Of a stretch of 64,000 nucleotides of DNA, positions 53,706 to 61,713 are shown piece after piece; within the stretch, counting starts at the first letter, position 1; every line of letters starts with the position of its first letter. The notes beneath the pieces are model-generated. The model made no database searches, was not told where the DNA came from, and saw only the letters and a program-made list of their open reading frames with translations. Source of the DNA: Vaginella massiliensis (GTDB lineage Bacteria; Bacteroidota; Bacteroidia; Flavobacteriales; Weeksellaceae); assembly GCF_900089075.1 (NCBI RefSeq), contig NZ_LT593745.1:62001-126000 (forward strand), in the 5' to 3' direction. Position numbers and translations under genes: made by a program.

Positions 53706-54281
53706 GTGAGAACTTTTTTCGTTTTATTTTTATTTTTGATTTTCAGCACCACACAAGCACAGGCAACCATAGAACCCACCAAAGAATACCTCACCCATTT
53801 GTCTGCAGCCAAGTCGCATGGGGTAGATTTGATCATCAACAAAGAACAGCTCGACAAATACATCAATCGAGGAAAATTGATAAAAGTAAAGCAACGCGGA
53901 TATGGATTTCGCGTGGCAAATCTCTCTCATAGTCATTCATATCTTGTCCCAAAAGGTCAAAAAGTACTAGCCGATATCGCACGTGAATTTGTACGAACAA
54001 CCGGGCAAAACTTCTTCATCGTTACCTCGCTTACCAGAACATTAGACGATCAGAATAGATTGCGTAGAGTGAACACCAACGCCTCGTCAAATGACAGTTC
54101 GCACAATTTTGGGGCGGCGTTCGATATTTCGTATGTACGCTTCAATCACAAACACGAAAGAAATCTTACGCTAGAGAAAGAGTTAGAAAACGTTTTGAAA
54201 ATCTTTCAGAAACAAGGAAAAATCTATTATGTGAAAGAGAATAAAATGAAGTGTTACCATGTGATTGTTCGCAAATATTAG
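53706..54281 (+). CDS. Secreted M15-like (DUF5715-like) protein, copy 2
   Basis: Paralog of the preceding gene with the same motifs: VTSLTRTLDDQNR, SSHNFGAAFDISY and YHVIVRKY at the end. The frame is open from a TTG at 53673, but no in-frame ATG precedes the signal peptide. The GTG at 53706 gives a clean signal sequence (RTFFVLFLFLIFSTTQAQA) and is my choice; TTG at 53673 or 53688 is possible. About 191 residues. It probably shares a transcript with copy 1. Confidence 0.72.
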   Translation: MRTFFVLFLFLIFSTTQAQATIEPTKEYLTHLSAAKSHGVDLIINKEQLDKYINRGKLIKVKQRGYGFRVANLSHSHSYLVPKGQKVLADIAREFVRTTGQNFFIVTSLTRTLDDQNRLRRVNTNASSNDSSHNFGAAFDISYVRFNHKHERNLTLEKELENVLKIFQKQGKIYYVKENKMKCYHVIVRKY

Positions 54282-54297
54282 GCAACACTTCGCTATT

Positions 54298-54813
54298 TTA
54301 CTCTTTATACCAACTGCTGTAAAGCAAATAATTATTCGCTATACGTTCTATTTCGCCTTCTTTCAGCTCTTTGGGAACATCTTTTATTTTCTTTGCTGGG
54401 ATTCCCGCCCACAATTCGCCTTCTTGTACATAAGTGCCTTTGGTAAGAATAGCGCCCGCTGCTATTAGCGAATTAGATTCTACCACACAATCATCCATCA
54501 CAATTGCGCCCATCCCAATCAGCACATTATCGTGTATCGTACAACCATGCACAATGGCATTATGACCAATAGAAACATTATTACCAATTGTGGTTGGCGA
54601 TTTCTTGTAGGTGGCGTGTATCGTTGCATTGTCTTGTACATTGACTTTGTTTCCCATTTTGATGTAATGCACATCTCCTCTAATCACAGCAGAAAACCAT
54701 ATCGAACAATCATCTCCCATCTCTACATCTCCCACCACAACAGCATTGTCTGCCAAGAAACAATTCTGCCCGATGATTGGTTTTTTACCATTTAATTCTT
54801 TTATAATAGCCAT
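54298..54813 (-). CDS. Gamma carbonic anhydrase family protein
   Basis: A left-handed beta-helix trimer protein of 171 residues from the ATG at 54811-54813 (MAIIKELNGKKP). A longer frame from 54900 would overlap the divergent NifU-like gene and adds 29 residues unlike the family. Three metal His are in place: IHATYKK, IGHNAIVHG. Hexapeptide repeats run from about 12 to 150. Many members lack proven carbonic anhydrase activity, so the reaction is uncertain (YrdA/CaiE-like). Confidence 0.88.
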   Translation of the reverse strand: MAIIKELNGKKPIIGQNCFLADNAVVVGDVEMGDDCSIWFSAVIRGDVHYIKMGNKVNVQDNATIHATYKKSPTTIGNNVSIGHNAIVHGCTIHDNVLIGMGAIVMDDCVVESNSLIAAGAILTKGTYVQEGELWAGIPAKKIKDVPKELKEGEIERIANNYLLYSSWYKE

Positions 54814-54869
54814 GATGAAAATTATTTTTTGTATGTGTAAAGATACTGGATAATGCCTAAATTTGTAAT

Positions 54870-55757
54870 ATGAAAACAGTTTATACAGAAAGTACTCCAA
54901 ATCCCAATATTTTGAAGTTTGTTTGTCCGACTCAACTCACTTCTGGAGGCATAGAATTTAGCGAAGTCACCGATAACTCAACATCGCCCCTAGCGCAGAT
55001 TTTATTGTGCATACCTTTCGTCGAGAAGGTCTTCATCACTGCTAATTTTGTCGCAATACAGAAAGTCGAAGCAATTTCCTGGGAAGATGTTCAGGATGAT
55101 TTGGCAGAGATCGTACAAGATCATTATGACGAAGGAACGGTTATTTTAGCGTCTACTAAAAAAGAGCCGATTACGGTCTATGCAGAAATGACGCCTAACC
55201 CCAATGTGATGAAATTTGTTGCAAACCGTTTGTTGGTTCCAGATATAATCGAAATCAAATCACGAGAAAACACGGCTGGCGTGCCCGTAGCAGAGGCAAT
55301 TTTTGGAGAATACCCTTTTATCGAAGAAATTTTTGTCGCCGAAAACTATATTTCGTTGACCAAAAACAACCAAGAATCGTGGGATTTATGGACGATGGAT
55401 GTTCGGGCATACATCCTGAATTATTTGCAAAACGATGGCAAAATTTTCGAGCAAGATTACGTCTTCAAAACCGAAACGCCTACGCAAATCCTCATGAAAG
55501 ACAGCAACGATTATACCGATGCAGAACATCAGATAAAAGCTATTCTCGATGAGTATGTGCAACCTGCTGTTGCCAACGATGGCGGTAATATTGAATTGAT
55601 CGAGTTTGACGAAGAAACCAAAACAGCCAAAATGCTTTTGCAAGGTGCATGTTCGGGTTGCCCATCTTCTACCGCCACACTGAAAAACGGTATCGAAGGT
55701 ATTTTGAAACAAATGTTGCCCAATGTGGTAGAAAATGTAGAAGCTATCAACGGGTAG
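54870..55757 (+). CDS. Nfu-type iron-sulfur carrier with duplicated N-terminal domain
   Basis: A 295-residue protein. Two related N-terminal Nfu_N-like domains start with TPNPNILKFV (about 9-18) and TPNPNVMKFV (about 109-118). A C-terminal NifU domain carries the cluster-binding pair C261/C264 in GACSGCPSS. Such proteins pass 4Fe-4S clusters to target enzymes. In this window the target could include PurF. A TAAATTTG element ends 4 bp before its ATG, and a strong terminator follows. Confidence 0.92.
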   Translation: MKTVYTESTPNPNILKFVCPTQLTSGGIEFSEVTDNSTSPLAQILLCIPFVEKVFITANFVAIQKVEAISWEDVQDDLAEIVQDHYDEGTVILASTKKEPITVYAEMTPNPNVMKFVANRLLVPDIIEIKSRENTAGVPVAEAIFGEYPFIEEIFVAENYISLTKNNQESWDLWTMDVRAYILNYLQNDGKIFEQDYVFKTETPTQILMKDSNDYTDAEHQIKAILDEYVQPAVANDGGNIELIEFDEETKTAKMLLQGACSGCPSSTATLKNGIEGILKQMLPNVVENVEAING

Positions 55758-55776
55758 TTTTCGAGCTATCGCAACA

Positions 55777-55814
55777 CAAAGGGTTTCAATTTCTTGAAAC
55801 CCTTTGCTTTTTTT
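55777..55814 (+). terminator. Terminator of the NifU-like gene
   Basis: Arms CAAAGGGTTTCAA and TTGAAACCCTTTG form a perfect 13-bp stem with a 4-nt loop, followed by C and seven T. Confidence 0.95.
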
Positions 55815-56426
55815 CTACTTATCTTCTTTATTATTTTCTCTAGTACTTACATTTACTTTTACATTTCCCCAATTCTCTCCTCTTTTGATTCGATAAAGTT
55901 GCATTTCGCTTATCCCAAACTCTTTCGCAATCAGGCGTAATCTGGTTTTGCGATTCGGATTTTCGATTTTCTTTTTTATCCGCATCACCTGCGTAAGGGT
56001 AAGTTTCATGCCTTTTTGTCTTACTTTCGACTTACGTTCTTCGATGGCTTGCTTCACAAAAGGACTATTTTTCTGATGCGCATACATTTCTTCCTTTGTA
56101 GCCCATTTCAGATTTTTCACATAATCGTTGTCTTTATTATAATCCAAATGCAAGACATATACTTGATCTTCCGACGTTTTTTCTAGAAAATTTTCAGCAA
56201 CCATTTTCGAAAAAAAACGATGCCCATAACTCGCCTTACCATCTTTGAAGTTTTTATACCTAAAAAGTCGGTATCCTTCGGTCATACTTCCTTTTATAAT
56301 GACACCATCTTCGAAAGAATTGGTAAACGAAATAAAGCGCCCGAAATTCGAAATGGCGTATCTTTTTTTTCTTTTGGGTTCGAAATGAACTTCTTTAAAA
56401 GTTTCTCCCGGATAAATTCTAAACAT
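55815..56426 (-). CDS. NUMOD4/HNH-like protein with C-terminal HTH
   Basis: A 203-residue protein. The N-terminal part (YAISNFGRFISF, about 22-33) resembles NUMOD4. The middle (VLHLDYNKDNDYVKNLKWAT, about 90-109) matches the HNH_3 nuclease pattern with its His and Asn. The end (TRLRLIAKEFGISEMQ) is a small helix-turn-helix. Such modules are typical of homing endonucleases, but there is no intron, intein or phage gene nearby. I recall similar stand-alone proteins in other flavobacteria, so it may be a conserved chromosomal gene. Function unknown. Confidence 0.7.
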   Translation of the reverse strand: MFRIYPGETFKEVHFEPKRKKRYAISNFGRFISFTNSFEDGVIIKGSMTEGYRLFRYKNFKDGKASYGHRFFSKMVAENFLEKTSEDQVYVLHLDYNKDNDYVKNLKWATKEEMYAHQKNSPFVKQAIEERKSKVRQKGMKLTLTQVMRIKKKIENPNRKTRLRLIAKEFGISEMQLYRIKRGENWGNVKVNVSTRENNKEDK

Positions 56427-56552
56427 TAATCTCTCTTATATTTCTTCAACATCAATTGAAATGGATTTAAGGTGGTTTAATCCTTTTTTTGGGATTTTTC
56501 GATGTAGTGAATCTCAAATATAAGCATATTAAAATGATTCAATCAAAATTAA

Positions 56553-57537
56553 CGTTATATTAACGTTCTGATAAGTAATTGTGCTGCAGTAACAATCGAA
56601 AAAGAAATAAAAAGCGCCCAACAACCTGCAAAACCTATCGAAATGGCAACAATTCATGCCAAAAGAAGAGCGTGTTGATTTGAGTTTTTTTGCCAATCCT
56701 CGCGATGTAAACGCTTGGATGAAGTGGGAATCAGAATCTGCTACAATCGGTGATGGTCGCTTGAGTATTGTCGATAGCGACATCAATCAAAATGTGGTGT
56801 ACGAAATAGAAAATTTCGGATGGGAAGAAACTGGAACGTTAACCATTAATTTTAGTGCTAATAACGATGGAAAAACTTTGGTAAAAATGATTTACGAAGG
56901 ACCAAAATTGCCCTATCTCTACCGTTGGTACAACCTCTTCAAAAACCGAAGTGACTTGTTGGAAGAGAATCTCATGGGCTTGAACGAATATGTAAAAGTT
57001 GAACTGAAAAAGCAAAGACAAGAAGGAAAATTATTGGTTGGTGATTACAAAATTTTCGAGACCGATGCCATTACTTTAATTGCCGTGAAGAATGAAACAA
57101 CGCTAGCTCAATCCAAAATTACCAACGCCATCGATCAATCGTTCGAAGATATTTACAACGTTCTTGCACCCAAATCTGAACAAGAAGAGGGACTGCATAT
57201 CGACTTGGGTTTTCCTACGATATATTATACCCATTGGGACGAAGAGAAAAATAAAACAACATTTTTTAGCGGAATTCCGTTTATCGAGAGTTTTCCAATC
57301 AGTAAACCACTCCAAAAAGTTTCCATCCCGAAAGGGAAATATTTATTAACGCTTCACATTGGTCCAAAAAGTAAGAAAAAAGCAACCCTCGACCTAATGA
57401 AACGGTATGCCGAGAAAAACAATCTGAAATTGGGTAAAAAACACGGGGAGGTTTTCCTCAACGATCCTAAAGAAACCGATAGTTTGCTCTTGCAATCGAG
57501 AATATACTACGAAATCATAACACCCAAAAAACAATAA
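56553..57537 (+). pseudogene. SRPBCC plus GyrI-like domain protein with broken 5' end
   Basis: The intact frame runs from ATG 56656 to 57537 (293 residues): most of an SRPBCC fold, then a GyrI-like ligand-binding domain. The usual N-terminal anchor and first SRPBCC strand are missing from it. They seem to lie upstream in other frames: MIQSKLTL at 56534, then INVLISNCAAVTIEKEIK from 56559, then APNNLQNLSKW in the main frame from 56614. Two frame changes and a small deletion would explain this. A shorter soluble protein starting at 56656 may still be made. Sequencing error is possible. Confidence 0.55.
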
Positions 57538-57983
57538 CGGAATCTGAATGTGAGTTTTTGGTTGACGATTTGACAGGCTCAGGGGACGCGGGATTTCGGA
57601 TTGCGGATTTGGGCTGCGGAGGCTGAGGTTCTCAAAGCCCAGGCAAGTCCATCTTCTAAAGGTTACTTCGAGAGGCTTTGCATGATAAATATGCTAATAT
57701 TTCTTTATTTTATTACTTTTTTCTTGATGAAAAAAATGAACCAAAAAAATCAAGGCTTTAAATCGTTTTGGCTAAAAATCCTTTTCACTTCAGGAGTGAA
57801 TTAAATCGCTCCTTTCAGTCGGTAATTCATTCTATTGCTTCTTGAAAATGATTTTCTTAACGCCAACGATTTAAATGCCGTTTTCCCTTCGACAAGCTTA
57901 GCGACCGACTTGAAGAGTAGCATAAACCGTATGACATCTGGCGTCTGCCAAAGGCTCAACGAGACAACAAGTTCTCCGTAAGT
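57538..57983. repeat. Gene-free region with remnants of flavobacterial intergenic repeats
   Basis: A 446-bp gap with base composition unlike its surroundings: G-rich at 57570-57680, then A/T-rich. It includes short repeated words (CGGGATTTCGGATTGCGG), a segment TTCTTGATGAAAAAAATGAA (57721-57740) of a kind I recall as recurrent in flavobacterial intergenic DNA, and CCTTCGACAAGCTTAG near 57894. A 67-codon open frame at 57601-57804 spans several of these pieces and is probably not a gene. No transposase or att-like site is seen. Confidence 0.45.
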
Positions 57984-59027
57984 TTATTTATATTTCAAGA
58001 GTATTGATCCTGACTTGGTTTGTTTTTCATCGATTCGAATCAAATACCAATAACTATCGGTTGGTAGTGCATGTCCGTTGACTTTTCCATCCCAAATGAA
58101 ATTATCTTTGGCGGTGATTTCGATTAATTTTCGTCCGTATCGATCATAGATTTCTATTACAGCTTCTGGATATTGTGCCAAATGTTTGCTCAGATCCCAA
58201 GTGTCGTTCTTGTTATCGCCATTTGGTGTAATGGCATTGGGCAAAATGAACGCTTCTAATGCAATATGTGTTAGACAATCTCCATTCAACGAGCGTATTC
58301 TTACGACATATCGCCCTTTTGGTACGCTGAGGAAGGTGTTCGAATGCTGCCATGGATAAATAATCGTTCCGTTTTCATGTTCTAATTGATATTCGACCGA
58401 AGAATTTCCGCCACTCGCCACAATAATGATCGAATTGTCGAGATCGGTATTCACGACGAAAGTTGGGAATTCGACCAAAATTACTTCGGTTTGCGCCTTT
58501 GCACTACAAGAACCTTTCTCTACAACCACGGTGTAAATCCCTGGCTCACCCACCTCTATTTCAGCTCCTTCGCCTACCAAATTGTGGTTTGCATCGTACC
58601 ATTGGTAATTGTCATATCCGGCTGGAGCGGTGAGTGTAGTAACCAATCCGGGACAAAGGTAGAATTGTGGAGGCAGTGTAATTGCTATCGATTCTTCGAT
58701 CGTTACTTTTAGCTGCTTGGTTACATCACCACAAATTCCGTTTTCTGTCACTTCTAAAGTATAATCACCGGCAGAAGTTTCGCCCCAATCAACCGAAATC
58801 TGGTTCCCCGAGTCGGTGAGGGGATTTATATCGCCTCTAAAATTAGACTCGAGCACTTTCCAAGTATAGGTAGAAGCTGTTGATCCTTCTCCTCCATTTT
58901 CAGATTTATCGACGCTGTATTGCTTTGTCGAACTATAACAGATCATTTGTTGACCATACAGAACAGCACTTCCCAAAGCGAGAAGAGCTGTCGTGCATAG
59001 TTTGATATGGATATGATTCAACTTCAA
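57984..59027 (-). CDS. Secreted Ig-like protein with type B T9SS sorting domain
   Basis: A 347-residue protein: signal peptide (ends near VLYGQ), two to three Ig/PKD-like beta domains (YSVD-x-x-E, STYTWKV, then a second with ITLPPQFYLCPG), and a C-terminal CHU_C domain (about residues 262-347: NAITPNGDNKNDTWD, YDRYGRKL, WDGKVNGHALPTDSYWY). That domain is the type B signal for type IX secretion. It is the last gene of a four-gene operon and the only one with this domain, so it is probably the surface anchor or tip. Confidence 0.88.
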   Translation of the reverse strand: MKLNHIHIKLCTTALLALGSAVLYGQQMICYSSTKQYSVDKSENGGEGSTASTYTWKVLESNFRGDINPLTDSGNQISVDWGETSAGDYTLEVTENGICGDVTKQLKVTIEESIAITLPPQFYLCPGLVTTLTAPAGYDNYQWYDANHNLVGEGAEIEVGEPGIYTVVVEKGSCSAKAQTEVILVEFPTFVVNTDLDNSIIIVASGGNSSVEYQLEHENGTIIYPWQHSNTFLSVPKGRYVVRIRSLNGDCLTHIALEAFILPNAITPNGDNKNDTWDLSKHLAQYPEAVIEIYDRYGRKLIEITAKDNFIWDGKVNGHALPTDSYWYLIRIDEKQTKSGSILLKYK

Positions 59028-59047
59028 CCTGATCTGGATTTTGATGA

Positions 59048-59722
59048 TTAATCGAACTCAATAGCCGAAGTGGTTGTGGTCATAACCGTAGTCGTTGCCG
59101 AAATGTTTTGAGCTGCTAGATCGACATTAGTCCCGGTACTCAACTCCATTTTCGTAAGTGTCACCACGATTTTGTCAACGCCAGCATCTGGTGTTACGGT
59201 AATCGTGGCCTTACCATCAGCATCTACTGTTATAGGATTCTGATCTGTTGTTGTTCCGCCTGTTATGATGTAGCTGATTTTGCTATCGGCAGCTGCATTG
59301 CTTATGCTAAAGGTTGTGGTGTCTGTGCTACAAATCTGCGCATTATCTGCTGTCAATACTGGATATTGAACTGCGGCAATGATGACTTTAATTTCCTTTT
59401 CATCTTTACAGCCGTTGTTTGTCTCCACTACCTTCAGCGTGTATGTACCTGCTGGTGTAGTATTCCAATCGATTTGTATACTGTTTTTTGACGTGATTTG
59501 ATAAGTTATCACAAAGGGACCTGTCATCAAATTTGACGAGCTATCCAAAACAGACCATTCGTAGGTAGAACCTGGCGTTCCTTCGGTACCTTCTGCTGTA
59601 TCAACAGCGTAGTTTTTCACATCACCATAATTGATGTTTTGTGTTGTTGTTTGCGCTTGTAAACCTAAGACAATCAGCATCATGATTGTCGATAAAATAT
59701 TTTTTAATTGAAACGTTTTCAT
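59048..59722 (-). CDS. Secreted Ig-like protein with short T-S-x-I tail (third gene)
   Basis: A 224-residue protein with a signal peptide (ends near VLGLQAQ). The N-terminal Ig-like domain has NYGDVKNYAVDT, GTPGSTYEWSV and GTYTLKVVETNNGC; a second beta domain includes ICSTDTTTFSI. It ends TTSAIEFD, with no type A or B sorting domain. It is paralogous to its upstream neighbour (227 residues) and shares the first domain with the type B protein downstream, 20 bp away. Confidence 0.75.
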   Translation of the reverse strand: MKTFQLKNILSTIMMLIVLGLQAQTTTQNINYGDVKNYAVDTAEGTEGTPGSTYEWSVLDSSSNLMTGPFVITYQITSKNSIQIDWNTTPAGTYTLKVVETNNGCKDEKEIKVIIAAVQYPVLTADNAQICSTDTTTFSISNAAADSKISYIITGGTTTDQNPITVDADGKATITVTPDAGVDKIVVTLTKMELSTGTNVDLAAQNISATTTVMTTTTSAIEFD

Positions 59723-59738
59723 ATTTTAATTTATTTTT

Positions 59739-60422
59739 TTAGTTTAATATTATTATTGGCGAGGTTTGAACAATATTTATCGTTGCGGTAGCCGTAGGCT
59801 TGGTATCTGGAAACGGAATATCTTGATTGTTTAGTACCATTTTGTCCAATGTAATGACTACCTCATTGTTGTCTGTATGAGTTACTTTAATGGTCGCTTT
59901 ACCTACAGGATCAACTGCTATAGTACCTGTAGAGTCGGTTGCATTGGTTACGGTATAATGCAGTGTACTGTTTGGTACAGCACCTGTTACAGTAAATGTT
60001 ACTTCTCCTCCCTTACATACATTTACACTATCCCAAGATACGCTTCCTGTTGCGTTCGGAAGTACCACTTCGACTTGAAAACTAACGGGATCGGTAGAAC
60101 AGCCTGCATTCGTCTCTTCTACCGTAATGGTATAAATCCCTGGTGCTGCTCCCGACCAATTGATGGTCGCTTTGTTATCATTATCATTAGTATTATGTTG
60201 CCCTGTTGGGAAAGTTCCACCACCGCTAATCGACCATGCGTAGGTTGACCCGGGGGTTCCATCTGGAATTGCCCCACCTTGAGTAGGGTCGGTATCTACA
60301 GAATAATTGTAATCTGTATTATCACCAAAAGTTAGCGTTTGCTGTACTTGAGCAAAAACTGCACTAGTGAACAAAAGCATGCAGCAAATGATGAATTGTT
60401 TGAAGGTAGAATGTATTTTCAT
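59739..60422 (-). CDS. Secreted Ig-like protein with short T-S-x-I tail (second gene)
   Basis: A 227-residue protein with a signal peptide (ends near SAVFAQ). Domain 1 has FGDNTDYNYSVDT, DGTPGSTYAWSI and GIYTITVEETNAGC; domain 2 has NVCKGGEVTFTV. The C-terminus is VQTSPIIILN. No catalytic motif or sorting domain is seen. The last codons are nearly the same at DNA level as those of the upstream gene. It lies 15 bp after that gene and 16 bp before the next. Confidence 0.75.
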   Translation of the reverse strand: MKIHSTFKQFIICCMLLFTSAVFAQVQQTLTFGDNTDYNYSVDTDPTQGGAIPDGTPGSTYAWSISGGGTFPTGQHNTNDNDNKATINWSGAAPGIYTITVEETNAGCSTDPVSFQVEVVLPNATGSVSWDSVNVCKGGEVTFTVTGAVPNSTLHYTVTNATDSTGTIAVDPVGKATIKVTHTDNNEVVITLDKMVLNNQDIPFPDTKPTATATINIVQTSPIIILN

Positions 60423-60437
60423 ACTCTATATTTTTTT

Positions 60438-61571
60438 TTAGTTTAATCTATTAATTGGCGAGGTTTGAACTTGGTTTACGGTGACTTTAAAAACTTTTGA
60501 TTTAACTGTTGATTTAGATGTTTTAATACACTCCGAAGGTTTATTTGTTTCACAATCTTGCCACTTCAATTGATAGGTAATCTCGCAATAGAAATAATAG
60601 ACTCCAGCTGTGTCTAATGGTATATTAACATCTCTTCCTGCACCTACATTTTCAGGATTAGACAAGTTGGAATTAACACTTCTTTTCCATTGAAAATTCG
60701 TTTGTATAGAACCACTTGGTATTTCACTGTCGTATTCTATACTCAGTTTGAAATTTTCACCTGCACAAACCTCAATTTCTGAAGTCTCTGATATTTCTAT
60801 TTTTTTAAAATTTTTCATTTCATCCATCATCGTTGAACAATCAGAAGCGTATGTCCAATTATTTGGATTCAATAATCTAATCAGCCATTCGTTTTTTGAA
60901 GTTTGGGAAAGGGGTCCATTGTAATATCTATACCTCTGATTACTATCTTTTGGAGTAAAATGATAATTTTCGATATTTAAATTTGTATTGCTATTTGAAG
61001 AACTAGGTAACAAAGAATTACTAGAGTTAATAGGCTCTTTTTTGAGCCAATAATTTTTTGAATTATATGCTGCAATAATTTTCTGATCTTTCCAAAATTG
61101 AGAATCTTCCCATTTTGAACCATGTAAAATAAAAAATTGATCTCCATCCGTATTCAGACCAAAGATATTTTTTCTATTAATCAATTTCCAACCATTTAAT
61201 TTATCTCCGTTTGGACCAGCAATTAATTTCCCTGAAGTAAAATCTATCCTAAACACTGTACCTTTCGTAATCGTCTCATCAACTCTTTCCAACTCGTATG
61301 CACCTTCATTTACTTTAAAAGTATTATTTCCGATATAAGCATTATCTGTAACGATTATTCTAGTACCTTTCTCTATATCCTTCAGTCCTACCAAAAAAAT
61401 ATTATCAAAAGTAGCCTGTTGTTGATTAATTTTAGTATCACAATTATTATTATGATTCAAAAGATTCACCCCAACAACCACAATATCACCTTTGTCTAGG
61501 GTTGTGGTTTGCCCTAAAAGCATGGCTGTTTTCGCAAAACAAAAAAGTAAAAAGAATAGAAACTTCTTCAA
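60438..61571 (-). CDS. Secreted protein, first gene of the Ig-like operon
   Basis: A 377-residue protein with a signal peptide (ends near MLLGQ). The N-terminal half (GDIVVVGVNLLN, IFLVGLKDIEKGTRIIVTD, DGDQFFIL) resembles the beta-sandwich found at the start of some secreted Bacteroidota surface proteins. The C-terminal part (about 265-370) is Ig-like with cysteines, and the end is VQTSPINRLN. It begins the operon; a promoter should lie in the 142-bp gap shared with the divergent pirin gene, but I cannot place it firmly. Confidence 0.7.
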   Translation of the reverse strand: MKKFLFFLLFCFAKTAMLLGQTTTLDKGDIVVVGVNLLNHNNNCDTKINQQQATFDNIFLVGLKDIEKGTRIIVTDNAYIGNNTFKVNEGAYELERVDETITKGTVFRIDFTSGKLIAGPNGDKLNGWKLINRKNIFGLNTDGDQFFILHGSKWEDSQFWKDQKIIAAYNSKNYWLKKEPINSSNSLLPSSSNSNTNLNIENYHFTPKDSNQRYRYYNGPLSQTSKNEWLIRLLNPNNWTYASDCSTMMDEMKNFKKIEISETSEIEVCAGENFKLSIEYDSEIPSGSIQTNFQWKRSVNSNLSNPENVGAGRDVNIPLDTAGVYYFYCEITYQLKWQDCETNKPSECIKTSKSTVKSKVFKVTVNQVQTSPINRLN

Positions 61572-61713
61572 GCGTTTTAATTTTTCACACCACGAATGTA
61601 ACTTAAAGTTTCAATATGCATTATAGTATCATTAACTTAACTTTAAGATTTAACATGAAAATAATATTGCATTTCATCCTAACTTTAAGCTCATCCTAAA
61701 AACAAAAATAATC

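Noticed and set aside
54814-54900. A longer carbonic anhydrase-like protein starting at 54900.
   Set aside because: It would overlap the divergent nfu-like gene by 31 bp and adds residues unlike the family.
57601-57804. A 67-codon plus-strand open frame.
   Set aside because: It runs across several intergenic repeat fragments, has no signal or domain, and no convincing start.
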